Shown here: in pieces, positions 1 to 11,050 of the stretch
Position numbering within the stretch: position 1 is the stretch's first letter
How the letters are laid out: each line of letters opens with the position of its first letter
From: Mycobacterium sp. Z3061
GTDB lineage: Bacteria > Actinomycetota > Actinomycetes > Mycobacteriales > Mycobacteriaceae
DNA: 64,000 nucleotides
Assembly (NCBI RefSeq): GCF_031583025.1
Contig: NZ_CP134062.1
Coordinates: 2,976,001-3,040,000, forward strand
Direction of reading: 5' to 3'
The notes under the pieces: model-generated
The model's input: the letters and a program-made list of their open reading frames with translations, nothing else
Database searches by the model: none
What the model was told of the DNA's origin: nothing
Made by a program: the position numbers and the translations under genes

Positions 1-5
1 CACGG

Positions 6-746
6 ATGATCCACAACCCGCACTGGCCGGCCAACATCACCGAGCACGGTCGCATCGGAATGGTTTACGACGTTCGCCTGGTGCACCACGGTTGGTCCAC
101 GCTGGCCGAACGAGTCGCCAAGGTCGATCACTACCGCAGAATCGACCCGGACTGCCGGCTCAACTACGGCGTCCCGTACGACCGCGCGCTGTTGTTCGGT
201 TACGCCCGCGACGAGGTCGACCTGCTCGAGGCCGACTACCGCAGGCGTGTCCAGGGCGATTTCGATCCGGCCGAAGTGGGTGCGTGCCTGCCGATCGAGC
301 GCGAGCACCTCGCAATCGGAGCCGGCTACGGTCCGCGCGCGGGCGCTTTCCACCCCGGTATCGACCTCGCCGCCGCCCCGGGCACCGCCATCCACGCTGT
401 GTCATCCGGGACCGTCAGTTGCACAGCCGATCTCGACGACGACGGGTTGCGGCGGGTGGTGGTGTCCAACGTCGGCGTCGACATGGTGTACGTGTTCCGG
501 CCCGACCGTGAGCACCGGGTGGGCGACGACATCGCCGCGGGCACGCAGATCGGCGTCGTCGGCCCGGAAGCCGAATCGGCCGACGGCTACCTGCATTTCG
601 AGGTTCATGCCGACGGCAGACATACCAGCCCGCTGCGGTACCTGGGCAACCTGGGCCTGCTGCCGTGGCCGCCGCGAGGGCGGCCCCGGCCGGTGTCGGG
701 TACATATCCGGCGGTGACGCCGTGCAGTATCACCATTCCTGTGTGA
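6..746 (+). CDS. M23-family peptidase-like protein, probably inactive
   Basis: The C-terminal half (about residues 110-215) has the LytM/M23 fold signature: H116-x3-D120 in [12 protein letters not shown], then the strand GYLHFEVH. M23 enzymes bind zinc through the His and Asp of HxxxD and the second His of HxH. Here the first His of HxH, the catalytic one, is Tyr195, while H197 remains. The fold and three zinc ligands are therefore present but hydrolase activity is doubtful. The N-terminal 100 residues match nothing I recognise and no signal peptide is visible. The ATG lies 6 bases from the window edge, so the true start may be upstream. The 3' end overlaps the converging neighbour by 17 bases. 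An activator or cell-wall-binding role, as for other degenerate M23 proteins, is inference. Confidence 0.7.
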   Translation: MIHNPHWPANITEHGRIGMVYDVRLVHHGWSTLAERVAKVDHYRRIDPDCRLNYGVPYDRALLFGYARDEVDLLEADYRRRVQGDFDPAEVGACLPIEREHLAIGAGYGPRAGAFHPGIDLAAAPGTAIHAVSSGTVSCTADLDDDGLRRVVVSNVGVDMVYVFRPDREHRVGDDIAAGTQIGVVGPEAESADGYLHFEVHADGRHTSPLRYLGNLGLLPWPPRGRPRPVSGTYPAVTPCSITIPV

Positions 747-1740
747 GCCGCTCGGCGACGGCGCGCGCGGACCGGATGGCCGACCGCGCCTCCTGCAAGA
801 TCTTGGCTGGATGCTGCTCGTCCAGCTCGCCCAGCCGGTTGTAGCGATCGACCCCGAATCCCGCCGACTCCAAACGGATATCGAACGGCAGCACCAGTGT
901 TCGCAGCGCCTCGAAGTGCAGATAGGGAACCACCGGCTGGCCGGTCACCAGCAGGCACGTCGACCGGTGCATACCCACCGTTTGCGCGGCGAAGGTGTAG
1001 GTGTCACCGGAATTGGCCCGGCGGTTGTCCGGGTCGGGCGATGGTGTTTCGAGCAGTGTGACCGGGACGCCGAGGTCATTGCTGGTTGGCGGGAATCGCC
1101 AGACGGCCCGGTCGCGGTGCGGCCGATCGATCCGTCGTTGCGCGTGCTCCTGAACCTCGCGCGTGTCAAGCCCGAGCGCTTCGCCGGCGGCCGCGGCCAA
1201 CAGGTCGAACTCGGTGCGGGCCTGCGGTGCGATGAGGGCGACGGCGTCTCGTTCGGAATCCATGAGTTCGCGCGAGGCGGCGGCCAGCACCACGTGGCCG
1301 ATGCGCCGCCCGGTCGCCACCTCGCGTGCGTAGGCCACCCGCAGCCGGTTGGTGTACCGGCCGCCGCCGATCACCAGCAGGTAATCGAAATCGTCTGCAC
1401 TGGGCCGTGATTCACCGATGAGCCCCAGCTCGTCCGCGAGCGCCGATATCTTGTCCAGCTGTGCAGCGGGCATATTAAGCCGCGGGATCAGCCACCGGAC
1501 CGCGCCGGCGGCGTCCTGGCTGTGCACCCGGCCCGCGCCCGCCCGCGCCCGTGCCCGGTAATCCCACACCGTGCTGAACTCGTCGAGCCACGCCAACCGC
1601 GCCGCGAGACCGAGGCCGGGCGGGACCGCTCCGCCGAACATCGCCACCAACTCGCTCAGCGCCGGATGGGTGGCCCAGGCCTGGATCTCCCGGCGAACTT
1701 CGGTCGCGACGTCAGCGGATCCGGTATTCGACGGACACAC
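730..1740 (-). CDS. Conserved hypothetical protein
   Basis: A 336-residue protein read from a GTG; codon use fits the neighbours. I do not recognise a family with confidence. The central stretch [20 protein letters not shown] followed by a small-residue strand ([12 protein letters not shown]), and later [20 protein letters not shown], look like two Rossmann-type strands with glycine turns, loosely like DUF218 (YdcF/SanA) proteins. That resemblance is weak. No signal peptide or membrane helix is seen. The gene is divergent from the sugar-nucleotide epimerase across about 130 bases, so the two may share a control region, and it converges on the M23-like gene. Confidence 0.65.
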   Translation of the reverse strand: MCPSNTGSADVATEVRREIQAWATHPALSELVAMFGGAVPPGLGLAARLAWLDEFSTVWDYRARARAGAGRVHSQDAAGAVRWLIPRLNMPAAQLDKISALADELGLIGESRPSADDFDYLLVIGGGRYTNRLRVAYAREVATGRRIGHVVLAAASRELMDSERDAVALIAPQARTEFDLLAAAAGEALGLDTREVQEHAQRRIDRPHRDRAVWRFPPTSNDLGVPVTLLETPSPDPDNRRANSGDTYTFAAQTVGMHRSTCLLVTGQPVVPYLHFEALRTLVLPFDIRLESAGFGVDRYNRLGELDEQHPAKILQEARSAIRSARAVAERLTQEW

Positions 1741-1872
1741 CGAGGAACCCCCCTCTCAGTCTCTACGGCCACCGTACGTGTCGGGGCCGCTTAACCCGGC
1801 GCGCCACGACGGGCCAGTAAGCTATGAGCCGGTTCAGCGAAGAACGGCACGGAACGTGGGGGGCTTTGTGCG

Positions 1873-2835
1873 GTGAGGATTCTCGTCACTGGGGGAGCTG
1901 GTTTCCAGGGAAGCCACCTTGCCGAGGCGCTGCTCGCCACGGGGCATCACGTGACCGTTCTGAATACCCTGTCGAGTGCCGCCAAGAGGAACACCCGTCG
2001 ATTGCGGGCCGACGAGCGGGCCGACGTGGTGTTCGGCTCGGTGACCGACGCCGAACTGACCGCCAAGACGGTGCCGGAGCACGACGTCGTCTTCCACTTG
2101 GCCGCGAACGTCAACGTCGACAAGTCACTCAGCGATCCGAAAAGCTTTCTGGACACGAACGTGATGGGCACCTACAACATCCTCGAGGCGGCCCGCCGCA
2201 GCGGATCGCGCGTCATCTACGCCTCGACCTGCGAGGTGTACGGCGACGGCCAGAACCTCGGCGAGGACGAAGTTCTCGACGAGACCGCGGAGCTGATGCC
2301 GAACAGCCCCTATGGCGCGTCGAAAGCCGCCGCCGACCGGCTGTGTTACTCCTATTTCCGTTCCTATGACCTGGATGTCAGCGTGGTCCGGCCGTTCAAC
2401 ATCTTCGGCGAGCGGCAGAAGAGCGGCGCATTCGGCGCGTTGATCCCGATACTCGTACGCCAGGCGATGGCAGGTGAGGATCTCACCGTCTTCGGTGAAG
2501 GAACGGCGACGCGCGACTACCTCCACGTCAGCGACGTGGTGCGGGCCTACCTGCTGGTACTGGAAAACTCGGGACTCAAGGGCCGCGCGATCAATTTCGC
2601 CAGCGGCATCAACACCAGCGTGCGCGACATCGCCGAGCACATCGCAGGCAAGTTCGGCGTGCGCGTCGTCAAACGACCCGCGCGGCCCGGGGAGGTCGCG
2701 CGCTATCCGGCGAACATCGAGTTGGCGCGCAGCATCGGCTTTGCGCCGCAGGTCGAAATCTGGGCGGGTATCGACCGCTACGTGGACTGGGCAATGAACG
2801 AGTCTGACAGCGAGATTCAGCTAGCCGCGACCTGA
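1873..2835 (+). CDS. NAD-dependent epimerase/dehydratase (extended SDR)
   Basis: A 320-residue extended short-chain dehydrogenase. The N-terminal Rossmann motif is VTGGAGFQGSHLAE (TGxxGxxG, residues about 5-18). The active site is STCEVYGDG followed by YGASKAAAD, giving the Ser/Thr-Tyr-x3-Lys set. PFNIFGERQ is typical of the dTDP-glucose 4,6-dehydratase / UDP-glucose 4-epimerase group, so the substrate is probably a nucleotide sugar for envelope glycans; the exact one cannot be told. I chose the GTG at 1873 because it opens directly on MRILVTGGAG and follows a G-rich stretch (gtggggggc) 10 bases upstream. A TAAGCT at 1817-1822 could be its -10 box. The gene ends 10 bases from the end of the convergent PE gene. 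Confidence 0.85.
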   Translation: MRILVTGGAGFQGSHLAEALLATGHHVTVLNTLSSAAKRNTRRLRADERADVVFGSVTDAELTAKTVPEHDVVFHLAANVNVDKSLSDPKSFLDTNVMGTYNILEAARRSGSRVIYASTCEVYGDGQNLGEDEVLDETAELMPNSPYGASKAAADRLCYSYFRSYDLDVSVVRPFNIFGERQKSGAFGALIPILVRQAMAGEDLTVFGEGTATRDYLHVSDVVRAYLLVLENSGLKGRAINFASGINTSVRDIAEHIAGKFGVRVVKRPARPGEVARYPANIELARSIGFAPQVEIWAGIDRYVDWAMNESDSEIQLAAT

Positions 2836-2845
2836 TCGGGAGCGG

Positions 2846-4255
2846 TTAAAGCAAGCCGCCCAGCAGTGGCGGAAGTGGTGAACCCGTCAGCCCGGGCAGG
2901 GACGGGAGGTTGAGTCCCGGTAACAGCGATCCCAGCGACGGCAGACCCGGCACGGTGATCTGCGGCAACGGAAGAAGCGGGCTGGGGAGCGGCGGGGCGC
3001 CGATCGCCTGGGCGAGTTGCTGCGGCGCGTAGAGCAGTAGCCCGGGCAGAATCCCGCCGGTGGGCGTGCCGCCCATCGGGACGCTGACGACGGGGTTCCC
3101 CGGTAGCGGATCGACGTTCACCGTGACTGTCGACAGGGGAGTGAGGATCCCTCCGAACGGAATGCTGGCGTGCAGCGGCACGGTGAGGGCAGGCAGTCCG
3201 CCGAGCACGGGCAGGGGCACCCCCGGCAGCGTTACTCCCCAGGTGTACTGGCCGTTGAGAAAGCCGTCTGTGACGACGGCGGGAGCGGTGAGCACCGCGA
3301 CCGCGGCCCCGAACCCGTCGCCGCTCTGCACCGCATGGCTGAAGGCCGCGCCGACGGAGGTTATCGCGTTCGCCGTCGTGATGGGCGAACCGATGGCGTC
3401 GATGCCGAGCGCTATCGGCAGCCCGAAGAAAGCGGACCCGATTTGCAGCGGGTCGGCGAAATTCACGCCGAATGAGTACGAGAAATCGGTGAGGGTGGCC
3501 AGCACATTCACCGCGTTCTGACCGATCCGACCCGGTATCGACGCGATCGGGGCCAGGTCGGCCAGGATCTGAGTTGCGGGGGCTCCGCTGTTCAAGTGTT
3601 CGCCCGCACTGGTGAATGCCGCAGAGATGATGTGGCCGTAGTTCGACTGGTTGGTAATGAACTGCCGGAGGAACGGAAACGGGTTCGCGGCCAGACCATT
3701 GCCGAGGCTCTGCAGGTTGGTGATGGTGTTGGATACCAACCTTTCGTAGGGCCCGGTGATGGCGGCCAGACTTGGGGGTGTGGGCCCGGGCGCCGCGCCG
3801 ACTATGCCGGGCAATAAAGATTGCAAGGACGGCAAAACTCCCACGCCGTTCAAGATGCCGCCGAAGCCGCCCAGCAATCCGCCGAGGTTCCCGAGTCCGG
3901 GGAGACTGTCCAGGATCGAGGCCGCCGGGGCGACCGCCAGCGAGGGCGTGATACCGGCGAAAACCCTTTCAGCGTTCGCGATCTCGGCGCCGAGATACGC
4001 GCCGACGCTTGAGTTCAGCGTCCTGACGAACTCGGCGTGGAAGGCCTGCGTCCGTGCGCTCAGTGCCTGAAATTCTCGGCCGAGGTCACCGAACATCGCG
4101 GCTATCGCGGAGGAGACCTCGTCCGCGGCCGCCGGGGCGATGGCGGTGGTGGAACCAGCGACGGATTCCGAAGCCTGCGCAATCGCCGATCGAAGTCCGG
4201 ACAATTCCTGGGCTGCATTTTCGACCCATTCAGGAGCGACAAATACGGACACCAT
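2846..4255 (-). CDS. PE family protein with long unique C-terminal region
   Basis: Residues 1 to about 95 form a PE domain: it opens MVSVFVAPEWV with Pro8-Glu9, then two helices rich in Ala/Ser (ADEVSSAIAAMFG, AFHAEFVRTL). The remaining ~370 residues are not PGRS. They are Leu/Pro/Gly rich (LGNLGGLLGGFGG, and Pro-Leu runs at the end), with a middle segment around GDGFGAAVAVLTAPAVVTDG. PE proteins are usually exported by ESX/type VII systems, with a PPE partner; no PPE or esx gene is in this window, so this is an orphan PE. It is divergent from dinX. The function of the C-terminal domain is unknown. Confidence 0.85.
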   Translation of the reverse strand: MVSVFVAPEWVENAAQELSGLRSAIAQASESVAGSTTAIAPAAADEVSSAIAAMFGDLGREFQALSARTQAFHAEFVRTLNSSVGAYLGAEIANAERVFAGITPSLAVAPAASILDSLPGLGNLGGLLGGFGGILNGVGVLPSLQSLLPGIVGAAPGPTPPSLAAITGPYERLVSNTITNLQSLGNGLAANPFPFLRQFITNQSNYGHIISAAFTSAGEHLNSGAPATQILADLAPIASIPGRIGQNAVNVLATLTDFSYSFGVNFADPLQIGSAFFGLPIALGIDAIGSPITTANAITSVGAAFSHAVQSGDGFGAAVAVLTAPAVVTDGFLNGQYTWGVTLPGVPLPVLGGLPALTVPLHASIPFGGILTPLSTVTVNVDPLPGNPVVSVPMGGTPTGGILPGLLLYAPQQLAQAIGAPPLPSPLLPLPQITVPGLPSLGSLLPGLNLPSLPGLTGSPLPPLLGGLL

Positions 4256-4493
4256 TGACCCCCTCGACCCGTGTTATCGGCCAAGACCTTCGCCTATTTG
4301 CAAATGACCCGAAGTCGGCGCTCTTAAACATGCGCATAACGATGAGTTTTCATCCGGGACACGCAGTGTTTACGTCTTATATTGGATATACACTTCGTAA
4401 TTAGTCGTTTCGGGCCCAATGGCGAAGTCGTCGTCCGCGAAACGGAACCCGCGGTCGAGGCGCCTTCGGGACACCGCACCGCAGCCCGCCCCA

Positions 4494-4499
4494 TACCAT
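4494..4499 (+). promoter_or_regulatory. Candidate -10 box of dinX (TACCAT)
   Basis: TACCAT fits the mycobacterial TANNNT -10 element and sits 8 bases before the dinX GTG, so the transcript would have essentially no leader. No recognisable SOS (LexA) box was seen in the 250-base divergent gap to the PE gene, which is visibly AT-rich around 4320-4410. Confidence 0.4.
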
Positions 4500-4507
4500 C
4501 GTTAGCC

Positions 4508-5917
4508 GTGGAGTCCCGTTGGGTGCTGCACCTGGACATGGACGCGTTCTTCGCGTCCGTGGAGCAACTCACCCGGCCGACCCTGCGGGGTCGTCCGGTG
4601 TTGGTGGGCGGCCTGGGTGGCCGTGGGGTGGTCGCCGGAGCCAGCTACGAATCGCGGGTATTCGGCGCCCGTTCGGCGATGCCGATGCACCAGGCCCGCC
4701 GGCTGGTTGGCGTCAGCGCGGTGGTGCTGCCGCCGCGGGGGGTGGTCTACGGCGTGGCCAGCCGCCGCGTCTTCGACACGGTCCGCAGCCTGGTGCCCGT
4801 GGTGGAGCAACTGTCGTTCGACGAGGCGTTCGGAGAGCCGTCGCAGTTGGTCGGGGCGTCGGCGTCGGACGCCGAGGAATTCTGCGAACTGCTGCGGCGG
4901 CGGGTTCGCGACGAGACCGGGTTGATCGCGTCGGTCGGCGCGGGCTCGGGCAAGCAGATCGCGAAGATCGCCTCGGGTCTGGCCAAGCCCGACGGCATTC
5001 GCGTGGTCGGCCGCACCGAGGAGAGGCTGCTGCTCGATGGTCTGCCGGTGCGGCGGCTGTGGGGCATCGGCCCGGTCGCCGAGGAGAAGTTGCACCGGCT
5101 CGGCATCGAGACCATCGGGCAACTGGCCGCGTTGAGCGACGTGGAGGTGGCCAACATCCTGGGCGCGACCATCGGACCCGCGTTGCACCGCCTGGCGCGC
5201 GGCATCGACGACCGCCCGGTCGCCGAACGCGCCGAAGCCAAACAGATCAGCGCCGAGTCCACCTTCGCAGCGGACCTGACCACCCTGGACCAGTTGCGGG
5301 AGGCGATTGAACCGATCGCCGAGCACGCGCACCGGCGGCTGCTCAAAGACGGGCGTGGCGCGCGCACGGTGACGGTGAAGCTGAAGAAATCCGACATGAG
5401 CACCCTGACCCGTTCGGCGACGCTGCCCTACGCGACGGCCGAAGCGAGTGCCCTGACGGCGGTGGCCCGCCGGCTGCTGTTGGATCCGTTGCAGATCGGT
5501 CCGATCCGCTTGCTGGGCGTGGGGTTTTCGGGTCTCAGCGATGTGCGCCAGGAATCGCTGTTTCCCGAGTTGGACCTGTCGCCCGAGACGGAGGCGCATC
5601 AGGATTTCGAGACGATGCGCGCCGCACTGCTCACCGGACAGGACGGGACGTCATGGCGGATCGGCGACGACGTCACGCATCCGGAGTTCGGTCACGGGTG
5701 GGTGCAGGGTGCGGGTCATGGTGTGGTCACCGTCCGATTCGAGACCCGCGGTTCGGGCGCGGGCCCGGCCCGGACGTTTCCCATCGGCACCGCTGACCTC
5801 AGCGCGGCCAACCCGGTTGAGAGCCTGGACTGGTCCGACTATGTCGGTCAACTGCGCGACCAGGAACCGGATTCGGTGTCCTCAGCCCGACCAGCCGACA
5901 CCATCGGCGACCAGTAG
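4508..5917 (+). CDS. dinX: DNA polymerase IV (Y family), DinX/DinB1
   Basis: A 469-residue Y-family translesion polymerase. [14 protein letters not shown] holds the first metal-binding Asp and LSFDEAF the catalytic Asp-Glu pair. The palm, fingers and thumb are followed by a little-finger domain with the typical [11 protein letters not shown] entry. QESLF in [11 protein letters not shown] is a sliding-clamp binding motif. A C-terminal extension (about 385-469) is typical of mycobacterial DinX. The reading frame is open further upstream, but homology begins at [14 protein letters not shown], so I chose the GTG at 4508, which also suits the -10 box just before it. The sequence closely resembles M. 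tuberculosis Rv1537 as I remember it. Confidence 0.95.
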   Translation: MESRWVLHLDMDAFFASVEQLTRPTLRGRPVLVGGLGGRGVVAGASYESRVFGARSAMPMHQARRLVGVSAVVLPPRGVVYGVASRRVFDTVRSLVPVVEQLSFDEAFGEPSQLVGASASDAEEFCELLRRRVRDETGLIASVGAGSGKQIAKIASGLAKPDGIRVVGRTEERLLLDGLPVRRLWGIGPVAEEKLHRLGIETIGQLAALSDVEVANILGATIGPALHRLARGIDDRPVAERAEAKQISAESTFAADLTTLDQLREAIEPIAEHAHRRLLKDGRGARTVTVKLKKSDMSTLTRSATLPYATAEASALTAVARRLLLDPLQIGPIRLLGVGFSGLSDVRQESLFPELDLSPETEAHQDFETMRAALLTGQDGTSWRIGDDVTHPEFGHGWVQGAGHGVVTVRFETRGSGAGPARTFPIGTADLSAANPVESLDWSDYVGQLRDQEPDSVSSARPADTIGDQ

Positions 5918-6065
5918 TCGTCGGCGATCTCGCGAGCGGCCGGGGCCTGCAGCGGCGGGAGTGGAACCCGTGCCGGTCCGCAAGGTCGTGTCGGATCGAT
6001 GATTTGCCTTCAGTACCGAGTCGGCACAAGACCACCACCCGCTGCGCTGACCCGACTGAGTCGCG

Positions 6066-9000
6066 CTATCGGAGGAAGTTGGTGATGTGGTGGGTGTAGG
6101 TGGTGACGGTGTTGGGGTGGAGGAGTTGGTGGTGGGTGCAGGGGGTGGAGTGGGTGGTGGTGGGTCCGGTGAGGTGGGGTTGCCAGGTGTGGCGGAGGTA
6201 GGCGGCTTTGGGGTGGGGGTTTTCGGAGGTGTGGGGTGTGTTCGGCGGCGATGATGAGGGTGGGGCCGGGGTAGGTGGTGGGGTGGTGGTGTTGGTAGAG
6301 GGTGATGTTGTGGTTGTGGTTGGTGGTGATGTGGGGGAGTAGGTCTTTGGGGATGGTGGTGTGGTGGTGGGTTAGGAGGGTGTGGAGGGTGTGTTGGTGG
6401 TCGGGGGGGTTGGTGGTGGGGGGCAGGGTGGGGTGTGCGTCGAGCAGGATGAGTCGGGTGTTGGTGTGGCCTTGGTGGTGGAGTTCGATGGCGATTTGGT
6501 GGGCTAGTGCGCCGCCGAAGGACCAGCCGATGAGGTGGTAGGGGCCGTGGGGGTGGGTGGTGATGAGGCGGTGGGCGTAGTTTTTGGCCATTTGTTGCAG
6601 GGTGTGGGGTGGGGTTTCGTGGGGTGTGAGGGTTTGGTGGAGGCGATGAGGGGGGTGGTGAGGTGGGGGGCGAGGGTTTGGTAGGGCCAGCTGATGCCGC
6701 TGGTGGCGTGGATGGCGAATAGGGGGGTGCCGGTGCCGGTGTGAAGGGTTTGGATGGGGGGCGGGTTGGGTGTGGGTGGTGATGCGGTGCGCTAGTGCGG
6801 TGAGGGTGGGGGTGTCGAAGAGGTCGGTGACGCGAAGGTTGGTGTTGAGGGTGGTGTTGGCGGCGGCGATGAGACGCATCGCTGAGAGGGAGTCGCCGCC
6901 GAGGTCGAAGAATGAGTCGTTGGCGGAGACCCGCTCGACCCCCAGGATGTGGGTGTAGATCCCGGCCAGGACTTCTTGCACTGGCCCCTGCGGAGCCACA
7001 AAAGCCTCGCCGCTGGTGGTGTAGTGCGGGGCGGGTAGGGCGCGGCGGGTCGAGTTTGCCGTTGACCGTCAACGGCAGTTCGTCGAGGACGATGAAGGCG
7101 GCCGGCAGCATGTACGGGGGTAGAACGTGCCCGAGCTGCTCGCGTAACTGTGCAGTATCGGGGGCTGCGTCGGTGGTGGTAGTGAGGTAGGCGACCAGGC
7201 GCGGCTCCCCTGGGGTGTCGGTGCGGGCGATCACTACCGCTTGTTCGATGCCGTCGAGTTGGGTGAGGGTGGCGGCGATTTCGCCGCATTCGATGCGGTA
7301 GCCGCGGATTTTGACTTGCTCATCGGCCCGGCCCAGGTACTGCAGCTGCCCGTCCGCACCCCAGCAGACGAGGTCGCCGGTGCGATACATCCGCGACCCC
7401 GGTCGTCCGTAGGGACACGCCACAAACCTCGCCGCGCTCAAGCCGCCGCGGCGCCAGTACCCCACTGAGAGTGGCACTGACGGTGGTTTCGGTGGGGCCA
7501 TAAGCGTTGAGCATGGTGCGCCCGGGTGCCCAACGATCGACGAGCTCGCGGGGGCAGGCCTCACCGCCGGTAATGACGGTGACTGCCTCGAGCCCTTCAT
7601 CGCTCAGGTGTTGCAACGCGGCCGGGGTTTGGCTGAGGACGGTGACCCGCTGGGTGCGTAGCAGGGTGTGCAGTTCGTGAGGCGAGGCGGCCACGTGTTC
7701 GGGGATCACGATCAAGCGCCCGCCGCCCAGCAGGGCGCCGAAGATCTCCCACACCGAGTAGTCAAAGGCATAAGGGTGGCATTGCGATCAGCTCTGCACG
7801 GCGCGTATGGAGCCGTAGACGTTTTGCTGGTGCAGCGAGTCGATCCAGGTGGTGAGGTTGTGGTGGGTGATGGCCACGCCTTTGGGGGGCCCGGTGGTGC
7901 CGGAGGTGTAGATCAAATACGCCAGATCCCGGGAATCCGGCGGGGTAGGGGTGCGGGGTTGTCGGTGACCAGGTCGGTGAGGGTGTCCAGGGTGAGTACC
8001 GGAATATCGGTGTCGGCAGGGAGATGAGGGGCCAGGGTGGTGGTGGTCAGGACCGCGGTGGGCGTGGTGTCAGACAGCATGAAGGCGACCCGCGACGGGG
8101 GGTGGTGGGGGTCGATGGGCAGGTAGGCGGCGCCGGTCTTCAATATGGCCAGGATCGCGGTGATGGCGGTGTCGCTGCGGGGGAGCAGCATTGCGACGAT
8201 GCTGCCCGGGCCGGCGCCGTGGATGATGTGCAGGTGGTGAGCCAGGCGGGTGCTGGCCCGATCCAACTGCTGGTAGGTCCAGGGCCGCTCCCCGAACGTC
8301 AGGGCCGGGGCCTGGGGGTGGGCCGCCACGTGGGCCGCGAACACCTGCGGGATCGACACTCCAACGGGTGGGGGGGGTGTGCAGGGCGGTGTGGTTGCCC
8401 CAGGTGTGCAGCTGGGTGCGTTCGCCGGGGGTGAGCAGGTCCAGCTCACGGATCGGTTGGTCGGAATTGGTAGTCATCGCTTGCATGAGGTGGTGCAGGC
8501 GGTGGGCGAGTATTGCGGGGCTGGCGAAGTCGGAGGTTGGTTCGGCGCGGCCTTGAAGGCTGAGCAGTAGTTGGTCGCCGGTGTTCTGAAAAAACACCCC
8601 TAGTCCAACGATACCGCCGAAGGCGAGGCATTCGGCGTGGGCGGGGGCGCGGCCGAAGGGGTGGGAGGCTGTGCTGGGCAGGAAGTTGACCGTCACCGTG
8701 GCGGGCGAGGGTGTGTGCAGGGTGTGGACGGGGAAGCGTTGGTGGCGGATGGTGTGCTGAATTTGGGTGTGGGTGTGGGTGTGTCGGCAGAATTCGGCGA
8801 TGCTGGATGCAGGAGTGGGGTCCAAGACCAACGGGACGGTGCCAACCATGAGTCCGGGCAGCGTGAGGGATCGAGCCCGGGTGCGTCGAGTGACCGGGAA
8901 GTCGATGACGACGGGTGTGGTGCGGCCGGTGTGTTTGACATGAGCAGCGCGCACGCGGCGGTTCAGATCGCGGATTGGCGGATGCCCAGGGTTCGGCTGA

Positions 9001-9709
9001 GATGTTCCGCGCGGGTGACGCTGCCGGGATCGAGTGCCATGGGTCGGCACAGAGTGTCGCTGCTGGCCAGAGCGCTGTCGGCGGGGGAGGTGTCGCCACC
9101 TTGCGGCAGGTGGGCGGTCCAATACGTGTGGTCGCGGTGGTAGTCGAGGGAGTTTTCGTAATCGGCTTCCAGGGTGATCAGCTCATGCAGTGATCCCAGG
9201 GGTGTTGGTGGTATCGGGTGGTTGGTGATCAGGGCGGTGTAGATGGCGGCGACGCGGCTGCAAAGGAGCATGAGGCTAAAGCCGTCGCCGATGAGGTGGT
9301 GGAAGGCGGCGAACCAGTAGAACGTGTCGGCGGCGATTTGGTAGAGGGCAAACCGGTATAGCGGCTGGTCCAGCGGCATGGGTTGGCCGCGAATCAGCGC
9401 CGCGCGCCGGTAGGCCTCCCCGACCGGATCGGCATAACAGCGCAAGTCCTCACACTGCACGTTGATGTCGCCGGCAGGGATGATGTGTTGATAGACGTCG
9501 CCGTCGTGTTCGACAAAGACAGCGCGCAGCGCATCGCATTCCTGTACCGCCTGCTGGACGGCTCGGGCAACGCCCACAGGATCTACTTCGCCGTGAATGA
9601 CGGCGAAATTCGCCAAATGCCACCGCGGGCCCGGGCCGCGGATCTGTTCATCGAACCAGATACCCAGTTGAGCTTTCGTCAAGGGCAACGAAATGGTCTG
9701 CTGTGTCAT
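6066..9709 (-). pseudogene. Frame-disrupted NRPS module (C-A-T-TE)
   Basis: One nonribosomal peptide synthetase module, read from the ATG at 9709, with homology hopping between frames about ten times. In order: condensation domain (PLTKAQLGIWFDEQ; active site HHLIGDG, ~9300); end of C and linker (~8950-8380); adenylation start ([15 protein letters not shown]); A3 core [16 protein letters not shown] in another frame (~7870-7920); AYGPTETT (~7490); a probable in-frame loss of about 35 residues around the A5-A6 region; MYRTGDLV and [15 protein letters not shown] (~7400-7300); NGKLD (~7040); carrier domain with [11 protein letters not shown] (~6880); thioesterase with GWSFGG (~6520); the end in TAG at 6066. 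Shifts occur near 8965, 8945, 8375 (a G8 tract), 7940, 7790, 7455, 7045, 6760, 6645 and 6235. The module would have built or released a lipopeptide with the ACP and FAAL upstream. It is a pseudogene or a stretch of homopolymer sequencing errors; no other gene here is broken. Confidence 0.8.
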
Positions 9710-10768
9710 TAAATAGCCTCCCAGACTGCAGGATCTCGCAGAGTTCTGCAGCGCGGCGCTCTACGTATTTGAAGAAATGCGATGACAATCTCGCGCTGAA
9801 AACCACACTGTTGTGAAGTGGATAGTACTCTTTGAGTAGCTCTGCTTCATCGGGGTCGCCCCAGCACAATTGTCCGATTCTTGATCGCCTGGAATGTCGA
9901 TGGCACGTCAACGTTACAATCGCGCCACCATCTCAGTTGATGAATGCGGGCGGTGGCAAGTCGGCGGTGGACGACGAATAATGATCGAGCCCAATCTTGG
10001 TGCTGAAGGGCGCCCAGCTGGATGGACGCGACCGCCAGTGTGTCAAGCGGTTTGTAGAGTGATGGATACCCTTAAACACCCGCTGCTGCAACACTTGCGA
10101 AAAGTGCGCGAGAGCAGCGTCCAAGGTAAGACGGAAAGTGTTTACGTACGACAGTGCTGTCTCAGTAGTCGATCGGTTCTCGAAGGCCGGCAATTTGTAA
10201 GCGGTGTTTGGATCGCGCGGCGGCAGGTGTGGCTGCCTTTGCTGGTAGGCAGCTATTCGGTGTCGTGTGGGGCGCGATAATGTCCGAGTTGGGGAGAGGC
10301 TGCACCACCGGAGATGCCGTGACATAGTGGTGATTTCGCGTGTGTAGGCACCCGATTGATCTGAACGCAATCGCTATAACAAACATCCGCCAAGGCTGAG
10401 TCTTCGGCGATGACACATATCGGCTCCACGTAGCGCCAAGGATTCACGCATGCATCACTGTTGTCTCAGCTGAAACGTTTTCGGTCTGCCTGATCTCCGG
10501 ATGTTCGAAACCAAAGACCTGTCCCTGCGACACGATGAAAACGGGTGTACGCTCATCAAATGCAATTCTGTTTGCAAGTATCCGAGCGAGTCGTTTCACG
10601 GTTCGCCCCCGCGGGCCACCGCGGCGAGACATGTTCTAAAGCGGATATTAGTTTGCGGCGGGAAGGGAACCCAAAATGATCACGGTCACTTATGGAGCAT
10701 GTGATTCAACGACTTCGGCCCGCCGTCCCGTTCTGACAACTCATTGTGTGACAAGGAGTCGTAGTAAA
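9710..10768. other. AT-richer gap between NRPS remnant and ACP gene
   Basis: About 1 kb with visibly lower GC than the rest of the window. Several short open frames exist on both strands, but none shows a recognisable family, codon bias or a good start. The minus-strand stretch 9911-9715 (with LLKEYYPLHNSVVFSARLSS) has a balanced residue composition and might be a gene remnant; I cannot assign it. The gap must hold the divergent promoters of the NRPS and ACP genes. No insertion-sequence ends or tRNA were seen. Confidence 0.5.
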
Positions 10769-11050
10769 TTGAACGAAGCGCAGCTGGCAGTTTGGCTGAG
10801 TACCAAAGTTGCCACGTATCTCAACGTCCCTCTCGAAGCGATCGACGTCGACTTTCCATTGCCAGAATATGGATTTGATTCGATGATGAGCTTATCGCTG
10901 TGCGCGGACTTGCAACGTGAGCATGATATCGAGACGGACACAACGATCGTCTGGGACTATCCGACGATCACTGCAATGGCTGCTCATTTGTTGTCAGGCG
11001 AGGCTGAGCGAGGTCGTGCCTGTGCGCCCGCAACGCCAGGCACCCATTAG
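10769..11050 (+). CDS. Acyl/peptidyl carrier protein
   Basis: A stand-alone carrier protein of 93 residues with the phosphopantetheine site EYGFDSMMSLSL (GxDS, the Ser carries the arm), preceded by LNVPLEAIDVDFPLPEYG and followed by DYPTITAMAAHL, the usual helix II-IV pattern of PKS/NRPS-type ACPs. I prefer the TTG at 10769 because AAGGAG lies 10 bases before it and the carrier domain begins there; an open frame continues up to an ATG at 10676 but its 31 residues look unrelated. It stands 232 bases before the fatty acyl-AMP ligase, on the same strand, and probably receives the acyl group from it. The sequence is less GC-rich than housekeeping genes nearby, which fits transfer. Confidence 0.8.
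   Translation: MNEAQLAVWLSTKVATYLNVPLEAIDVDFPLPEYGFDSMMSLSLCADLQREHDIETDTTIVWDYPTITAMAAHLLSGEAERGRACAPATPGTH

Noticed and set aside
4256..4507. LexA/SOS box upstream of dinX
   Set aside because: No TCGAAC-N4-GTTCGA-like sequence was found in the gap.
9715..9911. Short minus-strand frame just upstream of the NRPS start as a real gene
   Set aside because: Residue composition is plausible but no family, start site or neighbour link supports it; noted only as a possible remnant.
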